This document shows positions 22,313 through 30,930 of a stretch of 64,000 nt of DNA, one piece after another (the stretch's first letter is position 1; each line of letters begins with the position of its first letter). Origin of the DNA: Kutzneria chonburiensis (lineage in GTDB: Bacteria; Actinomycetota; Actinomycetes; Mycobacteriales; Pseudonocardiaceae); NCBI RefSeq assembly GCF_028622115.1, contig NZ_CP097263.1, positions 2,480,001 to 2,544,000 of the forward strand, read 5' to 3'. A program made the position numbers and the translations under genes. The notes below the pieces were generated by a model. It was not told where the DNA came from, ran no database searches, and saw only the letters and a program-made list of their open reading frames with translations.

Positions 22313-22389
22313 AAGCCCACCCCGCTCACGCCCAGCAGGTCCGCCACCCAGGCCCCCGAGCCCAATGGTGACCTCGCAAGCTCGGTCAC
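22309..22389 (-). CDS. Micro-ORF a (26 aa), coupled to the symporter gene
   Basis: The GTG at 22389 overlaps the symporter stop (22386-22388) as GTGA. The product begins MTELARSPLGSGAW and ends DLLGVSGVGL. The first half has diverged from copies b and c by several amino-acid changes, yet length, frame and both overlaps are kept, which argues against recent neutral duplication alone. Confidence 0.6.
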   Translation of the reverse strand: MTELARSPLGSGAWVADLLGVSGVGL

Positions 22390-24113
22390 GGCGTCTCCTC
22401 CTGGGCCAGCCCGAGCGCCTCCGGGGCGTGCAGCCGGACCATCGTCCGGTTCACCGACGCCGGCACGGTCCGCGGCGTGAGCAGCGAGCCGATGATCATC
22501 ACCGCGAAGCCCAGCGGCACGCTCCACGCCGCCGGCCGGCTGAGCAGATCGTAGACCAGCCCCGATCCGGGTGGCACCAACAGCGTCACCAGCCCGGCGA
22601 CCAGCGCCAACCCGCCGCCGGCGATCATCCCGGCCATCGCCCCGAACGGCGTCAGCCGCCGCCACCAGATCCCCAGCAGCAGCAACGGGCAGAAGGACGA
22701 CGCGGCCACCGCGAAGGCCAGCCCGACGACGTCGGCCAGCGACATGCCCGACACCAGCAGCGCCGCCCCGAACGGCACGATCGCGGCGCAGAAGGCCGCC
22801 ACCCGGAAACCGCGAAGTCCCCGCAGCAGCAACACATCCTGCGACAGCACGCCGGCCACCGACAGCGTCAGCCCCGACGACGTGGACAGGAACGCGGCGA
22901 ACGCCCCGCCGGCCACCAGCGCGCCGAGCAGCTCCCCCAACGTCCCGCCGACCAGTCGTGCCGGCAGCACCAACACCACGGCATCGGTCTGCCCGGTGAG
23001 CAGCAGCTCCGGCGTGTAGATCCGCCCGAGCGCCGCATAGGCCGGCGGCAGCAGGTAGAACACGCCCAGCAGGGCCAGCACGACCACGGTCGTCCGCCGG
23101 GCCTGGCGGCCGTTCGGGTTGGTGTAGAAGCGAACCACCACGTGCGGCAACCCCATGGTGCCGAGGAAAGTGGCGATGATCAGCGAGTACGTGACGTAGA
23201 ACGGGTCGCCGTGCCCCTCCCCGCCCAGCGGCTGCGCCCACAGCGCGTTCGTGTCGGCGGGAATGCCCTTCACCTGCGGTACAACGGATCCGCCCGGGAA
23301 ACCCAGCTCCGCCCCGGCGGAGACCTGATGCGATCCCGGCCCCAGCGACACCGAAGTGCCGGTGTACGACCGGCCGTCCACCTTGCCGGAGACGCGCACC
23401 GACACCCGGGACGGCACCTCGATGTCCACAGTGGTCTGCACGGTCACCTTGGTGTCATTGGGAAACACCGCCGGCACGGATCCGTTGAGCGTCGGCGCGC
23501 CGGCGCCCCGCCAGGCCAGCACCAGGAAGATCACCGGCACGGCCAGCGCCGTCAGCTTCAGCCAGTACTGCACGGCCTGCACGAACGTGATGCTCCGCAT
23601 CCCGCCGGCCATCACGTTCACCGCGACGACCGCCGCCACCAGCAACGCCCCTAGCCAGCCCGGCGCGCCGGTGACGGTCGTCAACGTCAGCCCCGCACCC
23701 TGCAACTGCGGCACCAGGTACAGCCAGCCGATGCCGACCGACAGCACACTGGCCATCCGCCGCACCCGCCGCGACTCCAGCCGCGCCTCGGCGAAGTCCG
23801 GCACCGTGTAGGCGCCAGAACGCCGAAGCGGCGCCGCGACCAACGCCAGCAGCACCAGATAGCCGACGGTGTAACCGATCGGGTACCACAGCATGTCCGG
23901 CCCGTAGGCGAAGATCAGCCCGGCGACGCCGAGGAACGAGGCCGCCGACAGGTACTCGCCGCCGATGGCCGAGGCGTTCCACCACGGCGACACGGTCCGC
24001 GACGCCACGTAGAAGTCCGAGGTGGTACGGGAGATCCGCAGTCCGTAGCCACCGATGAGCAGCGCCGCGACCAGCACCAGCGCCACGAAGACCGCGGAGT
24101 ACGTGCTGCTCAC
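22386..24113 (-). CDS. Sodium:solute symporter (acetate/monocarboxylate type)
   Basis: A 575-residue multi-span membrane protein of the sodium/solute symporter family, similar to ActP/MctC transporters. It shows the SSS-type segment GGEYLSAASFLGVAGL and long hydrophobic helices throughout, with a hydrophilic extracytoplasmic insertion around residues 215-290. It likely imports a small monocarboxylate such as acetate or pyruvate. The GTG start lies 4 bp after the DUF485 stop, and its stop overlaps micro-ORF a. Pairing with a DUF485 partner is typical of actP operons. The exact substrate cannot be read from the sequence. Confidence 0.93.
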   Translation of the reverse strand: MSSTYSAVFVALVLVAALLIGGYGLRISRTTSDFYVASRTVSPWWNASAIGGEYLSAASFLGVAGLIFAYGPDMLWYPIGYTVGYLVLLALVAAPLRRSGAYTVPDFAEARLESRRVRRMASVLSVGIGWLYLVPQLQGAGLTLTTVTGAPGWLGALLVAAVVAVNVMAGGMRSITFVQAVQYWLKLTALAVPVIFLVLAWRGAGAPTLNGSVPAVFPNDTKVTVQTTVDIEVPSRVSVRVSGKVDGRSYTGTSVSLGPGSHQVSAGAELGFPGGSVVPQVKGIPADTNALWAQPLGGEGHGDPFYVTYSLIIATFLGTMGLPHVVVRFYTNPNGRQARRTTVVVLALLGVFYLLPPAYAALGRIYTPELLLTGQTDAVVLVLPARLVGGTLGELLGALVAGGAFAAFLSTSSGLTLSVAGVLSQDVLLLRGLRGFRVAAFCAAIVPFGAALLVSGMSLADVVGLAFAVAASSFCPLLLLGIWWRRLTPFGAMAGMIAGGGLALVAGLVTLLVPPGSGLVYDLLSRPAAWSVPLGFAVMIIGSLLTPRTVPASVNRTMVRLHAPEALGLAQEETP

Positions 24114-24117
24114 AGCG

Positions 24118-24495
24118 TCAGGACTGCTCGACGAGGTCGGCGAACTCCCGCTCGGTCCGCTCCACCCGCCACACGTAGTAGCAGGCGACCAACACGACCA
24201 CCGGGTACACCGCCGCCCCGAGCACCAGCCACGGCAGCGGCAGGCCCAGCACCACCACCGTCTTGGTCAGCGGCACCAGGTTGAACAGCACCGGCAACGC
24301 GGCCAGCGGCCCACACACCAGCAGCACCACCAGCACGCCGAGCCGCAGCTGGGTACGCATCAACGACCGCATGTACAGAGCGCCGACCTCGGACTGCTCG
24401 TCGATCTCCCGCACGATCGGATAGGACCGCGACCGCCGCGCCGCCCGCGTCCACGGGCTGGTGACGACGACCCGCTTCGGCCGCTCCGAGTTCAT
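24118..24495 (-). CDS. DUF485 (YjcH-like) membrane protein
   Basis: A 125-residue protein with a hydrophilic N-terminus and two membrane helices (about residues 53-73 and 85-108), matching the small DUF485 proteins that accompany ActP-type symporters. The ATG at 24495 overlaps the stop of the response regulator by ATGA, so translation is coupled. It is presumed to be an accessory subunit of the symporter. The N-terminal extension of about 45 residues is longer than in the E. coli type. Confidence 0.88.
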   Translation of the reverse strand: MNSERPKRVVVTSPWTRAARRSRSYPIVREIDEQSEVGALYMRSLMRTQLRLGVLVVLLVCGPLAALPVLFNLVPLTKTVVVLGLPLPWLVLGAAVYPVVVLVACYYVWRVERTEREFADLVEQS

Positions 24496-25337
24496 TTGCC
24501 GGCCCGCACCGCGTGCGGCCGGGCCCGCTTGACCAGCAGGTCCCGCAACTGGGGTGTGTGCCGCCGGCTCACGGTCAGCATCGCGCCGCCGATCTTCACC
24601 GACAGCTGGCCGCCGTCCAGCCGCAGCTCCTCCACGTGGGCCAGGGCGATCAGGTGGCTGCGGTGGATCCGCACGAAACCGGCGTCCCGCCAGCGTTCCT
24701 CCAGGCCGGTCAGCGGCGTCCGGACCAGGTAGCTGCCGTTGGCGGTGTGCAGTCGCGCGTAGTCGCCCTGCGCCTCGGCATAGCGCACGTCGGCCAGCCG
24801 CAGGAACCGCGTGATCCCGCCCAGCTCGACCGGGATGACGTCGTCCGGGGTCACCGGCGGCGGCCCAGCCGGCTGTTCCGCCGCCTGTTGCGCCGGCACC
24901 TGCACCGCGCTCGCGATCACCTTGTGCGCCACCCGGTGCACCGCCTCGGCCAGCCGCTGCGGCCTGATCGGCTTGAGCACGTAGTCCAGCGCCTTGAGCT
25001 CGAACGCCTCCACCGCCGACTGGTCGTCCGCGGTGACGAAGACCAGGGCCGGCGGGCTGGCGAACCGGGTCAGCACCCGGGCCAGCTCCATGCCGTTCAG
25101 GCCGGGCATCTTGATGTCCAGGAACACCGCGTCCACCGGCCGGTCCGCATCAGCCGCGCGATGCAGCAGACGCAGCGCCTCGGTGGAGTCCTGGGCACCC
25201 TCGGCCGTGCCCACCCGCGGGTCGGCGCCCAGCAGGTAGACGATCTCCTCCAGCACGGGGAGCTCGTCGTCGACGGCCAGCACTCGCAGCGGCCGGGCCG
25301 ACGGCCCGTCGCACTCCGGGCACGACGCTGGACTCAT
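24492..25337 (-). CDS. LytTR-family response regulator
   Basis: A 281-residue regulator. The receiver domain (about 17-140) has the acidic pair D23-D24, phosphoacceptor D74 in FLDIKMPG and the KP pair in YVLKPI; the LytTR DNA-binding domain spans about 175-275 (DVRYAEAQGDYARLHT, FVRIHRSHLIAL). A short N-terminal extension carries C6-P-E-C9, a CxxC that might bind metal or act as a redox switch. It is the first gene of the minus-strand operon ending in the LytS-type kinase, its likely partner. The promoter should lie between 25338 and 25415. Confidence 0.93.
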   Translation of the reverse strand: MSPASCPECDGPSARPLRVLAVDDELPVLEEIVYLLGADPRVGTAEGAQDSTEALRLLHRAADADRPVDAVFLDIKMPGLNGMELARVLTRFASPPALVFVTADDQSAVEAFELKALDYVLKPIRPQRLAEAVHRVAHKVIASAVQVPAQQAAEQPAGPPPVTPDDVIPVELGGITRFLRLADVRYAEAQGDYARLHTANGSYLVRTPLTGLEERWRDAGFVRIHRSHLIALAHVEELRLDGGQLSVKIGGAMLTVSRRHTPQLRDLLVKRARPHAVRAGK

Positions 25338-25415
25338 GTCTGGCTACCTTAGTCAGCGGGCTGTGGTGAACGGTGGATCGACATTCGCCCCCGGCCGGCC
25401 GGTCCGCCAGGGCGG

Positions 25416-25688
25416 TCACCCATTCGGACGTATCGTACGGCCACCGGCCGCCCGGACGTCGCCCAGGGCGATCTCCAGTTCCAGGAGCGCCTCCTCGGAC
25501 CGTCTCCTGGCCACGTCCACCGACGCCGCCGCGCCCGGCCCGGCCAGCCGCCGGGTCGGCTCACGCAGCGTGGTCAGCAGGTCGGTGAGCACACAGGCCA
25601 TCCGGGCCGCGTCGGCGATCGCCGCCAGCAGCTCCCGCGGGCCGGCCGGGGACTCGTCCGGGAGCGCCGGGGCCGGTTCCTCGCCCAT
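25416..25688 (-). CDS. Hypothetical helical protein (~90 aa)
   Basis: An ORF with a start chosen at the ATG at 25688, behind GGGGGAGAGG. A longer ORF to 25769 exists but adds an unlikely hydrophobic stretch. The product is rich in Ala, Leu, Arg and Glu with probable amphipathic helices (ELLAAIADAARMACVLTDLL; EEALLELEIALGDVRAAGG). No family is recognised. It is divergent from the acyl-AMP ligase cassette and could share its promoter region, which contains TTCCACAGTGGAC. Confidence 0.6.
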   Translation of the reverse strand: MGEEPAPALPDESPAGPRELLAAIADAARMACVLTDLLTTLREPTRRLAGPGAAASVDVARRRSEEALLELEIALGDVRAAGGRTIRPNG

Positions 25689-25862
25689 CCACCCCACCTC
25701 TCCCCCATTTGTTCCACAGTGGACGACCGTCGAGCACACCAACAGTAGAGATGTAGCTTTCGACGACACGACCGGTCAGGGTCCTTGCGCGCCGGACGAC
25801 ACCTGCCGCACGGTGTGCGGAGACGGGGGCGCGATCAGCGGGCGAGCGGTGCGACAAGGACG

Positions 25863-27584
25863 GTGGCGGGTTTGGAGTACTCAGCACTGGCGTCGCTGCA
25901 CGCGCTGGTCCAGGACGACCCGAACCGGCCGCTGCTGACCTTCGTGGACGATGACGGCGCCGACCAGACCTCACTCACCTCCACCGGCATCGCGGCCCGC
26001 GGCGAGGCCGTCGCGGAAGCGCTGCGCCGCTGGGGTTTCGAGCCCGGCGACCGCGCGGTGCTCGTGTACCCGCCGGGTCCGGACTTCGTCATCGCCCTGG
26101 TCGGCTGCCTGATCGCCGGCGTCGTTCCGGTGCCGGTGTACCCACCGGACCCGTTCCGGCTGCGGCAGACCTTGCCCGGCTTCGCCGCCGTGCTCGACGA
26201 CTGCCGGCCGAAGGCGGTGCTCACCGCCAAGGCGTACGACCGGGCCCGCACGGTCGGCGCGGTGGCCGGCGTGTTCGACCGGTCGAAGCCGAGCTGGCCG
26301 CGGATCACCTGGCGGCACACCGACAGCTGCCGCCCGCCCGCTGCTCCGGTCGAGTGGCATTCTCCGGTGGATCCTGATCAGCCGGCACTGCTCCAGTACA
26401 CGTCCGGCTCAACCGGATCGCCACGCGGCGTGGTCATCACGCACGGCAACCTGATCGGCGAGGTCACCGCCAACGCCGTCGACCTCGGCCTCGGCGACGG
26501 GGCCCGCGGCGTGTTCTGGCTACCGCAGTACCACGACTTCGGCCTGATCAGCGTGATCATGTCCACGCTGAGCGGCAACGCGCACACCCGGCTGCTCTCG
26601 CCGCTGGCCTTTCTGCGTCGCCCGGCCGTGTGGTTCGAGGTGATGTCCCGGAGCCGGGCCACGCACACCGCTGCCCCGAACTTCGCCTTCGACCTCGCGG
26701 TCCGCAAGACCACCGTGGAACAACGGGCGGCCTGGGACCTGAGCTCGGTGCGGGTCTTCATGTCGGCGGCCGAGCCCATCCGCCCCGACACCGTCACCTC
26801 CTTCCTGGATGCCTTCGCCCCGTCCGGGCTGCACCGCGACAGCTTCTACGCGGCCTACGGCCTGGCCGAGCACACCGTCAGCGTCACCATGGGTGGTCGC
26901 GGCACGCTCAGCCTGGACCGGGTCAGCCTGGAAGCCGGCCGCGCCGTGCCGGCCCTACCCGACCGACCCGCGCGGACGCTGGTCGGTTGCGGGCGGCTGA
27001 CCAAGTTCGACGCCCGGCTCCGGATCGTCGACCCGGACACCCACGAGGTGCTGCCGCCCTGCCGGGTCGGCGAGATCTGGGTCAGCTCTCGGACCAAGGC
27101 CCTGGGCTACTACGGCCGGCCCGAGCAGACCGAGCACACCTTCCGGGCCCTGGTGGCCGGCGGCGAGGACCCCACGCGCTACCTGCGCACCGGCGACCTC
27201 GGTTTCCTGCACGGCGACGAGCTCTTCGTCACCGGCCGGCTCAAGGACCTCATCATCGTGCGCGGCCGCAACCTGCACCCCGAGGACATCGAGGCCAGCG
27301 TGCGCGACTGCCACCCGGCCATCCGGCCAGGCGGGGTCGCCGCCTTCTCGGTGCCCGCGGAGGAGGGCGAGCGCCTGGTCGTCCTCGTGGAGACGCGCGA
27401 CCGCCGCGCCGACGAGCAAGCCGTCATCGAGGCCGTCACCGACCGCGTGCGGGATGACCACCAGCTGACCTGTGCCCGGGTCGTGGTCGGCCCACAAGGC
27501 CTGGTGCGCAAGACAACCAGCGGCAAGATCCGACGCGGCGCCTGCCGTGCGGCGTTCCTGTCCCAGGAGGGCGTGCCTGCGTGA
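25863..27584 (+). CDS. Fatty acyl-AMP ligase (FAAL)
   Basis: An adenylate-forming enzyme of about 573 residues. The ATP-binding loop TSGSTGSPRGV, the FAAL signature LPQYHDFGLI, YGLAEHT (A5-like), YLRTGDLG and the C-terminal KTTSGKIRR are all present. FAALs activate fatty or other carboxylic acids as acyl-AMP and pass them to a carrier protein instead of CoA. The start is uncertain: GTG at 25863 or TTG at 25872 (better spaced from AAGGA at 25856-25860). Its stop overlaps the GTG of the fusion gene as GTGA, and the fusion contains a carrier domain, the obvious acceptor. Substrate chain unknown. Confidence 0.93.
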   Translation: MAGLEYSALASLHALVQDDPNRPLLTFVDDDGADQTSLTSTGIAARGEAVAEALRRWGFEPGDRAVLVYPPGPDFVIALVGCLIAGVVPVPVYPPDPFRLRQTLPGFAAVLDDCRPKAVLTAKAYDRARTVGAVAGVFDRSKPSWPRITWRHTDSCRPPAAPVEWHSPVDPDQPALLQYTSGSTGSPRGVVITHGNLIGEVTANAVDLGLGDGARGVFWLPQYHDFGLISVIMSTLSGNAHTRLLSPLAFLRRPAVWFEVMSRSRATHTAAPNFAFDLAVRKTTVEQRAAWDLSSVRVFMSAAEPIRPDTVTSFLDAFAPSGLHRDSFYAAYGLAEHTVSVTMGGRGTLSLDRVSLEAGRAVPALPDRPARTLVGCGRLTKFDARLRIVDPDTHEVLPPCRVGEIWVSSRTKALGYYGRPEQTEHTFRALVAGGEDPTRYLRTGDLGFLHGDELFVTGRLKDLIIVRGRNLHPEDIEASVRDCHPAIRPGGVAAFSVPAEEGERLVVLVETRDRRADEQAVIEAVTDRVRDDHQLTCARVVVGPQGLVRKTTSGKIRRGACRAAFLSQEGVPA

Positions 27585-30500
27585 GGCGTGTTTGTGTGGT
27601 GGGTGCTGGCGTCAGCGGGCTGACGGTGGCCCGGGAGCTGGAGCGGCTCGGGCACGCCGTGACGGTGCTGGAGGCGGCCGACCACGTGGGTGGCAAGTGC
27701 GCGTCCATCACCCTTGACGGGCATGCCTTTGATGTCGGCGGGCACGTGTGCACGCTGACCTACCAACGCCTGGCGGCGCTGGTGAGCGAGCTCGGTCTGT
27801 CCATCGAGGACATCACGCCGGTGACCCGACGGCCGTTCCTCACGCCGGACGCGCGTCGGCGGTATGACGCGCTGAAGGCCGAGCAGTTCCCGGACATCGG
27901 CAAGGCGGGGTTGGCGCACTCCGCCCGGGCGCTGGCAATGCCGGTGCGGCAATGGCTTTCCCTGCTGCCGGAGTTCGCTGACACCTTTGAGTTGGGCTAC
28001 ACCTCCTCCGGGTACGGTCGACTGGCCGGCGACCTGCCGGCGCTCTATCTGGTCAAGTACGCCGAGATGACGGGGCTGCTGGCCGACCGGGACGCGTCGG
28101 TGCCGGGCCGGAAGTGGCCGTTCACCATCGCGGGCGGCTTCGGTCAGGTGTGGGAGCGGGTGGCCGCATCGCTCAGCGATGTTCGGTGCGGCGTCACGAT
28201 TTCCGCGATTCGCCGACACGGCACGCGGGTGCTCGTGACCGTCGACGAAGAAACCCTCAGGTTCGACGATCTCGTGCTCACGGTGCCGCTCGACCAGCTA
28301 CTGGCGGTGCTGGACGTCCGCGAGGAAGAACGTGATCTCGCGGGGCGGATCCGGTATCACGACTACCGTACCACCTTCGGCGCGGCCCCGGATCAGCCGC
28401 GAATGGCCTTCACGTTGTACGGCGACACCGCCTATCACCATCGGTACGCCGACAGCGAAGTCTACGCCTGCTACTCCTACGGACCGGCCGATGTGGACGA
28501 CGTCATCGTTGAACGGCAATGGAAGTACATGCCGCACTTCGGGTCGGCCGACGTCGCCGACGGCATCTACGACCGCATCGAGGACCTCCAGGGCCGCCAC
28601 AACACCTACCACGCGGGCAGCCTGCCGGCCTTCGAACTGGTCGAGTGCAACCTCGACCACGCCCACGACCTGGTCGCCCGCCACTTCGGCGGGGATCTCA
28701 CGAACTGGTTGTGCCGCAAGGTGTCCTCCGAGCTCAAACGGCCGGTCGACCCGCAGGCGGCGCTCGCCACGCTGGGCCTGGAGTCCTTGCAGATGGCCAC
28801 CGTGCTGGCCGATCTCTCCGAGCACGTAGGCTATCGGGTGCGGCATTCGCTGCTGCTCGAACTGCACACATTGGACGCCGTCGCCCGGCATCTCGGCGAG
28901 CACCGCGCGGAAGCCGGCGCGGAGAGCCTGGCGCTGACCCTGACCCCACCGCGGCCGTTCTTCTGTATCGGCGGCGCGGTCGGCGCGGCCTATTACCTGC
29001 TGCCACTGGCCCGGGCGATCGGGCCGCAGCAGACGTTCTATGCCTTGCAGAGCCCCGGATTCGATGGTGTCGACGAACCGCTGGACGACGTCGAAGCACT
29101 GGCCCGCCGCTACGTCGAGGAGATCAAGGCAATCCAGCCACACGGCCCGTATCTCATCGGCGGCCACTCGTTCGGCGGTCTGGTCGCCTACGAACTAGGC
29201 CGCCGACTTCGGCAGCAGGGCGACGAAGTGGCGCAGGTGATCCTGATCGACACCTACGTCGCCGAGCCGGGGCAGCCGGAGCCGCCGGCCGACGACGTGG
29301 CGATCATCGAAGAGCTGTGGCGGATGCGCAGCCTCGCCTTCCGCGGCGCGGACGCGCCTCGCCGCCGCGTCGATCAGAGCCTCTCCCCCGCCGAACAGCG
29401 TCGCGAGCTGGCCCGGTTCCTCGGCGCGAGCGGCCCGGCCGACGAGCACATCGGCAACATCATGCGCGTCTACCAGGCCCAACTCGAGGCCATAGTCCGC
29501 TACCAGCCGGGTCCGTCCGACCTCGACGTCACGCTACTCAAGGCCGAGGGCGGCTTCCCGCAGGTGCTGTTCGACGACCGCCACATAGCGCTGCGCCTGG
29601 ACGATCCGGCCAACGGCTGGGAGGCCGTGCGACTCGGTCGGCTCAACGTGATCACCGTGCCGGGCAACCACTTCACGGCGTTCGCCCCGCCCGATCTCAC
29701 CGCGCTCGCCAAGGCGATCAACGACTGCATCGCCAGGATCCCCGCCCCGCAGCCGCCCGCGCAGGCCCGCGTCGAGGCCAGCATCCACCTCAACCCGATG
29801 GACCCTGACTTCCTCCAGGATCCGTACCCGTTCTACCACCTGCTGCGCGATCTCGCGCCGGTCTACCGGGACGACGCCCTCGACGGCTGGGTTCTGACCA
29901 GGCACGCCGAAGTCTCAGCGCTGCTACGGGATCCGTCGGTGATCCGGCCGTCCACCGCCACCCTGTTGACGCGGCTGCCGGCCGAGACGCTGGCCGATCT
30001 CCAGCCGTTCATCGACTGGCTCGACGCCAGCCTGCCGTTCAGCAATCACGGCCACCACGACCGGATGCGGCAGCTCATCACCGGCAGATTCACCGCCCGC
30101 GCGATGGAAGCGCTGCGCGGCGACGTGGAAAAGGCCGTCGCCGAGCTGCTGGACGCGATCGACCGGCCGGGTCCGGTGGAGTTCATGTCCGAGGTGGCGT
30201 ACCCGTTGCCGGGGCGCGTGGTGATGGACCTCGTCGGCGTGCCTCGTTGCGATCAGCCGCAGGTCGCCGAGTGGGGTCGGGACGTGATGGCCGTGCTGGG
30301 GCAAGCCCAGTTCGGCGAGGATCCGGTAGCGACGGCGTACCGCGCCCAGGCCGCCGCCGACGCACTGACGGCGTACGTCAGCGGCATGGTGGCCGACGAC
30401 GACATGGTCACCAACATCATCTCGGTGATCAACGCCGGCCTGGAGACCACCGCGCACTACATCGGCAACAGCGTGCTGGCATTGCTGCGCCACCCCGAAC

Positions 30501-30922
30501 AATACGCGCTGCTGCGTGACGACCCGTCGATCGCCCGGACCGCCGCCGAGGAGCTGCTACGCTACGACTCGCCGGCACCGATCATCACACCACAGCAGGC
30601 CACCGTGGACCTCAAGCTCGGCGGCAAGCGAATTGCCGCTGGGGAACTGGTCTTTCCCGTACTGGGCGCGGCCAATCGCGATCCCGGCCGCTACCCCGAC
30701 CCGGACCGCCTCGACCTGCGCCGTCCCGACGCTGCCGGGCATCTCACGTTCGGCGCGGGCGCACACTACTGCCTCGGCGCGGCGTTGGCCCGCATCGAGG
30801 GACAGGTGCTGTTCCCGGCGCTCGCCGCGCGATTCCCCGGCCTGCGGCTGGCCGAGGAGCCGGCTTTCCGGCCGGATCCGGCGCTGCGGGGCCTCGACCG
30901 GCTCGACATTCTGGTCACCTAG
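27581..30922 (+). CDS. Four-domain fusion: FAD oxidoreductase - carrier protein - thioesterase - cytochrome P450
   Basis: A 1113-residue protein. Residues 1-370 are an FAD-dependent oxidoreductase of the amine-oxidase/phytoene-desaturase type (VVGAGVSG at 6-13, EAADHVGGKC, DVGGH). Residues ~375-445 form a carrier domain with phosphopantetheine Ser402 in LGLESLQM. Residues ~460-720 are an alpha/beta thioesterase with Ser530 in GHSFGG and a late GNHF histidine motif. Residues ~733-1113 are a P450 with I-helix AGLETT, EELLR (ExxR) and heme ligand Cys1064 in FGAGAHYCLG. It is translationally coupled to the acyl-AMP ligase. The simplest reading is that an activated acid is loaded on Ser402, oxidised or desaturated by the FAD domain and P450 while bound, and released by the thioesterase. 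Domain identities are clear; the reaction order and product are inference. Confidence 0.92.
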   Translation: MRRVCVVGAGVSGLTVARELERLGHAVTVLEAADHVGGKCASITLDGHAFDVGGHVCTLTYQRLAALVSELGLSIEDITPVTRRPFLTPDARRRYDALKAEQFPDIGKAGLAHSARALAMPVRQWLSLLPEFADTFELGYTSSGYGRLAGDLPALYLVKYAEMTGLLADRDASVPGRKWPFTIAGGFGQVWERVAASLSDVRCGVTISAIRRHGTRVLVTVDEETLRFDDLVLTVPLDQLLAVLDVREEERDLAGRIRYHDYRTTFGAAPDQPRMAFTLYGDTAYHHRYADSEVYACYSYGPADVDDVIVERQWKYMPHFGSADVADGIYDRIEDLQGRHNTYHAGSLPAFELVECNLDHAHDLVARHFGGDLTNWLCRKVSSELKRPVDPQAALATLGLESLQMATVLADLSEHVGYRVRHSLLLELHTLDAVARHLGEHRAEAGAESLALTLTPPRPFFCIGGAVGAAYYLLPLARAIGPQQTFYALQSPGFDGVDEPLDDVEALARRYVEEIKAIQPHGPYLIGGHSFGGLVAYELGRRLRQQGDEVAQVILIDTYVAEPGQPEPPADDVAIIEELWRMRSLAFRGADAPRRRVDQSLSPAEQRRELARFLGASGPADEHIGNIMRVYQAQLEAIVRYQPGPSDLDVTLLKAEGGFPQVLFDDRHIALRLDDPANGWEAVRLGRLNVITVPGNHFTAFAPPDLTALAKAINDCIARIPAPQPPAQARVEASIHLNPMDPDFLQDPYPFYHLLRDLAPVYRDDALDGWVLTRHAEVSALLRDPSVIRPSTATLLTRLPAETLADLQPFIDWLDASLPFSNHGHHDRMRQLITGRFTARAMEALRGDVEKAVAELLDAIDRPGPVEFMSEVAYPLPGRVVMDLVGVPRCDQPQVAEWGRDVMAVLGQAQFGEDPVATAYRAQAAADALTAYVSGMVADDDMVTNIISVINAGLETTAHYIGNSVLALLRHPEQYALLRDDPSIARTAAEELLRYDSPAPIITPQQATVDLKLGGKRIAAGELVFPVLGAANRDPGRYPDPDRLDLRRPDAAGHLTFGAGAHYCLGAALARIEGQVLFPALAARFPGLRLAEEPAFRPDPALRGLDRLDILVT

Positions 30923-30930
30923 AATGCGCT

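Larger units (their letters stand above)
22155..22389. repeat. 77-bp tandem repeat, three copies
   Basis: Units begin at 22171, 22248 and 22325 on the plus strand (period exactly 77). The two copies nearest the kinase gene are almost identical; the copy next to the symporter gene is diverged. On the minus strand each unit is one 26-codon ORF plus stop (81 nt) minus a 4-nt GTGA overlap, which gives 77. Confidence 0.93.

Noticed and set aside
22155-22389. CRISPR-like or purely structural repeat array
   Set aside because: Units are contiguous with no spacers, only three in number, and the period is explained exactly by overlapping 26-codon ORFs.
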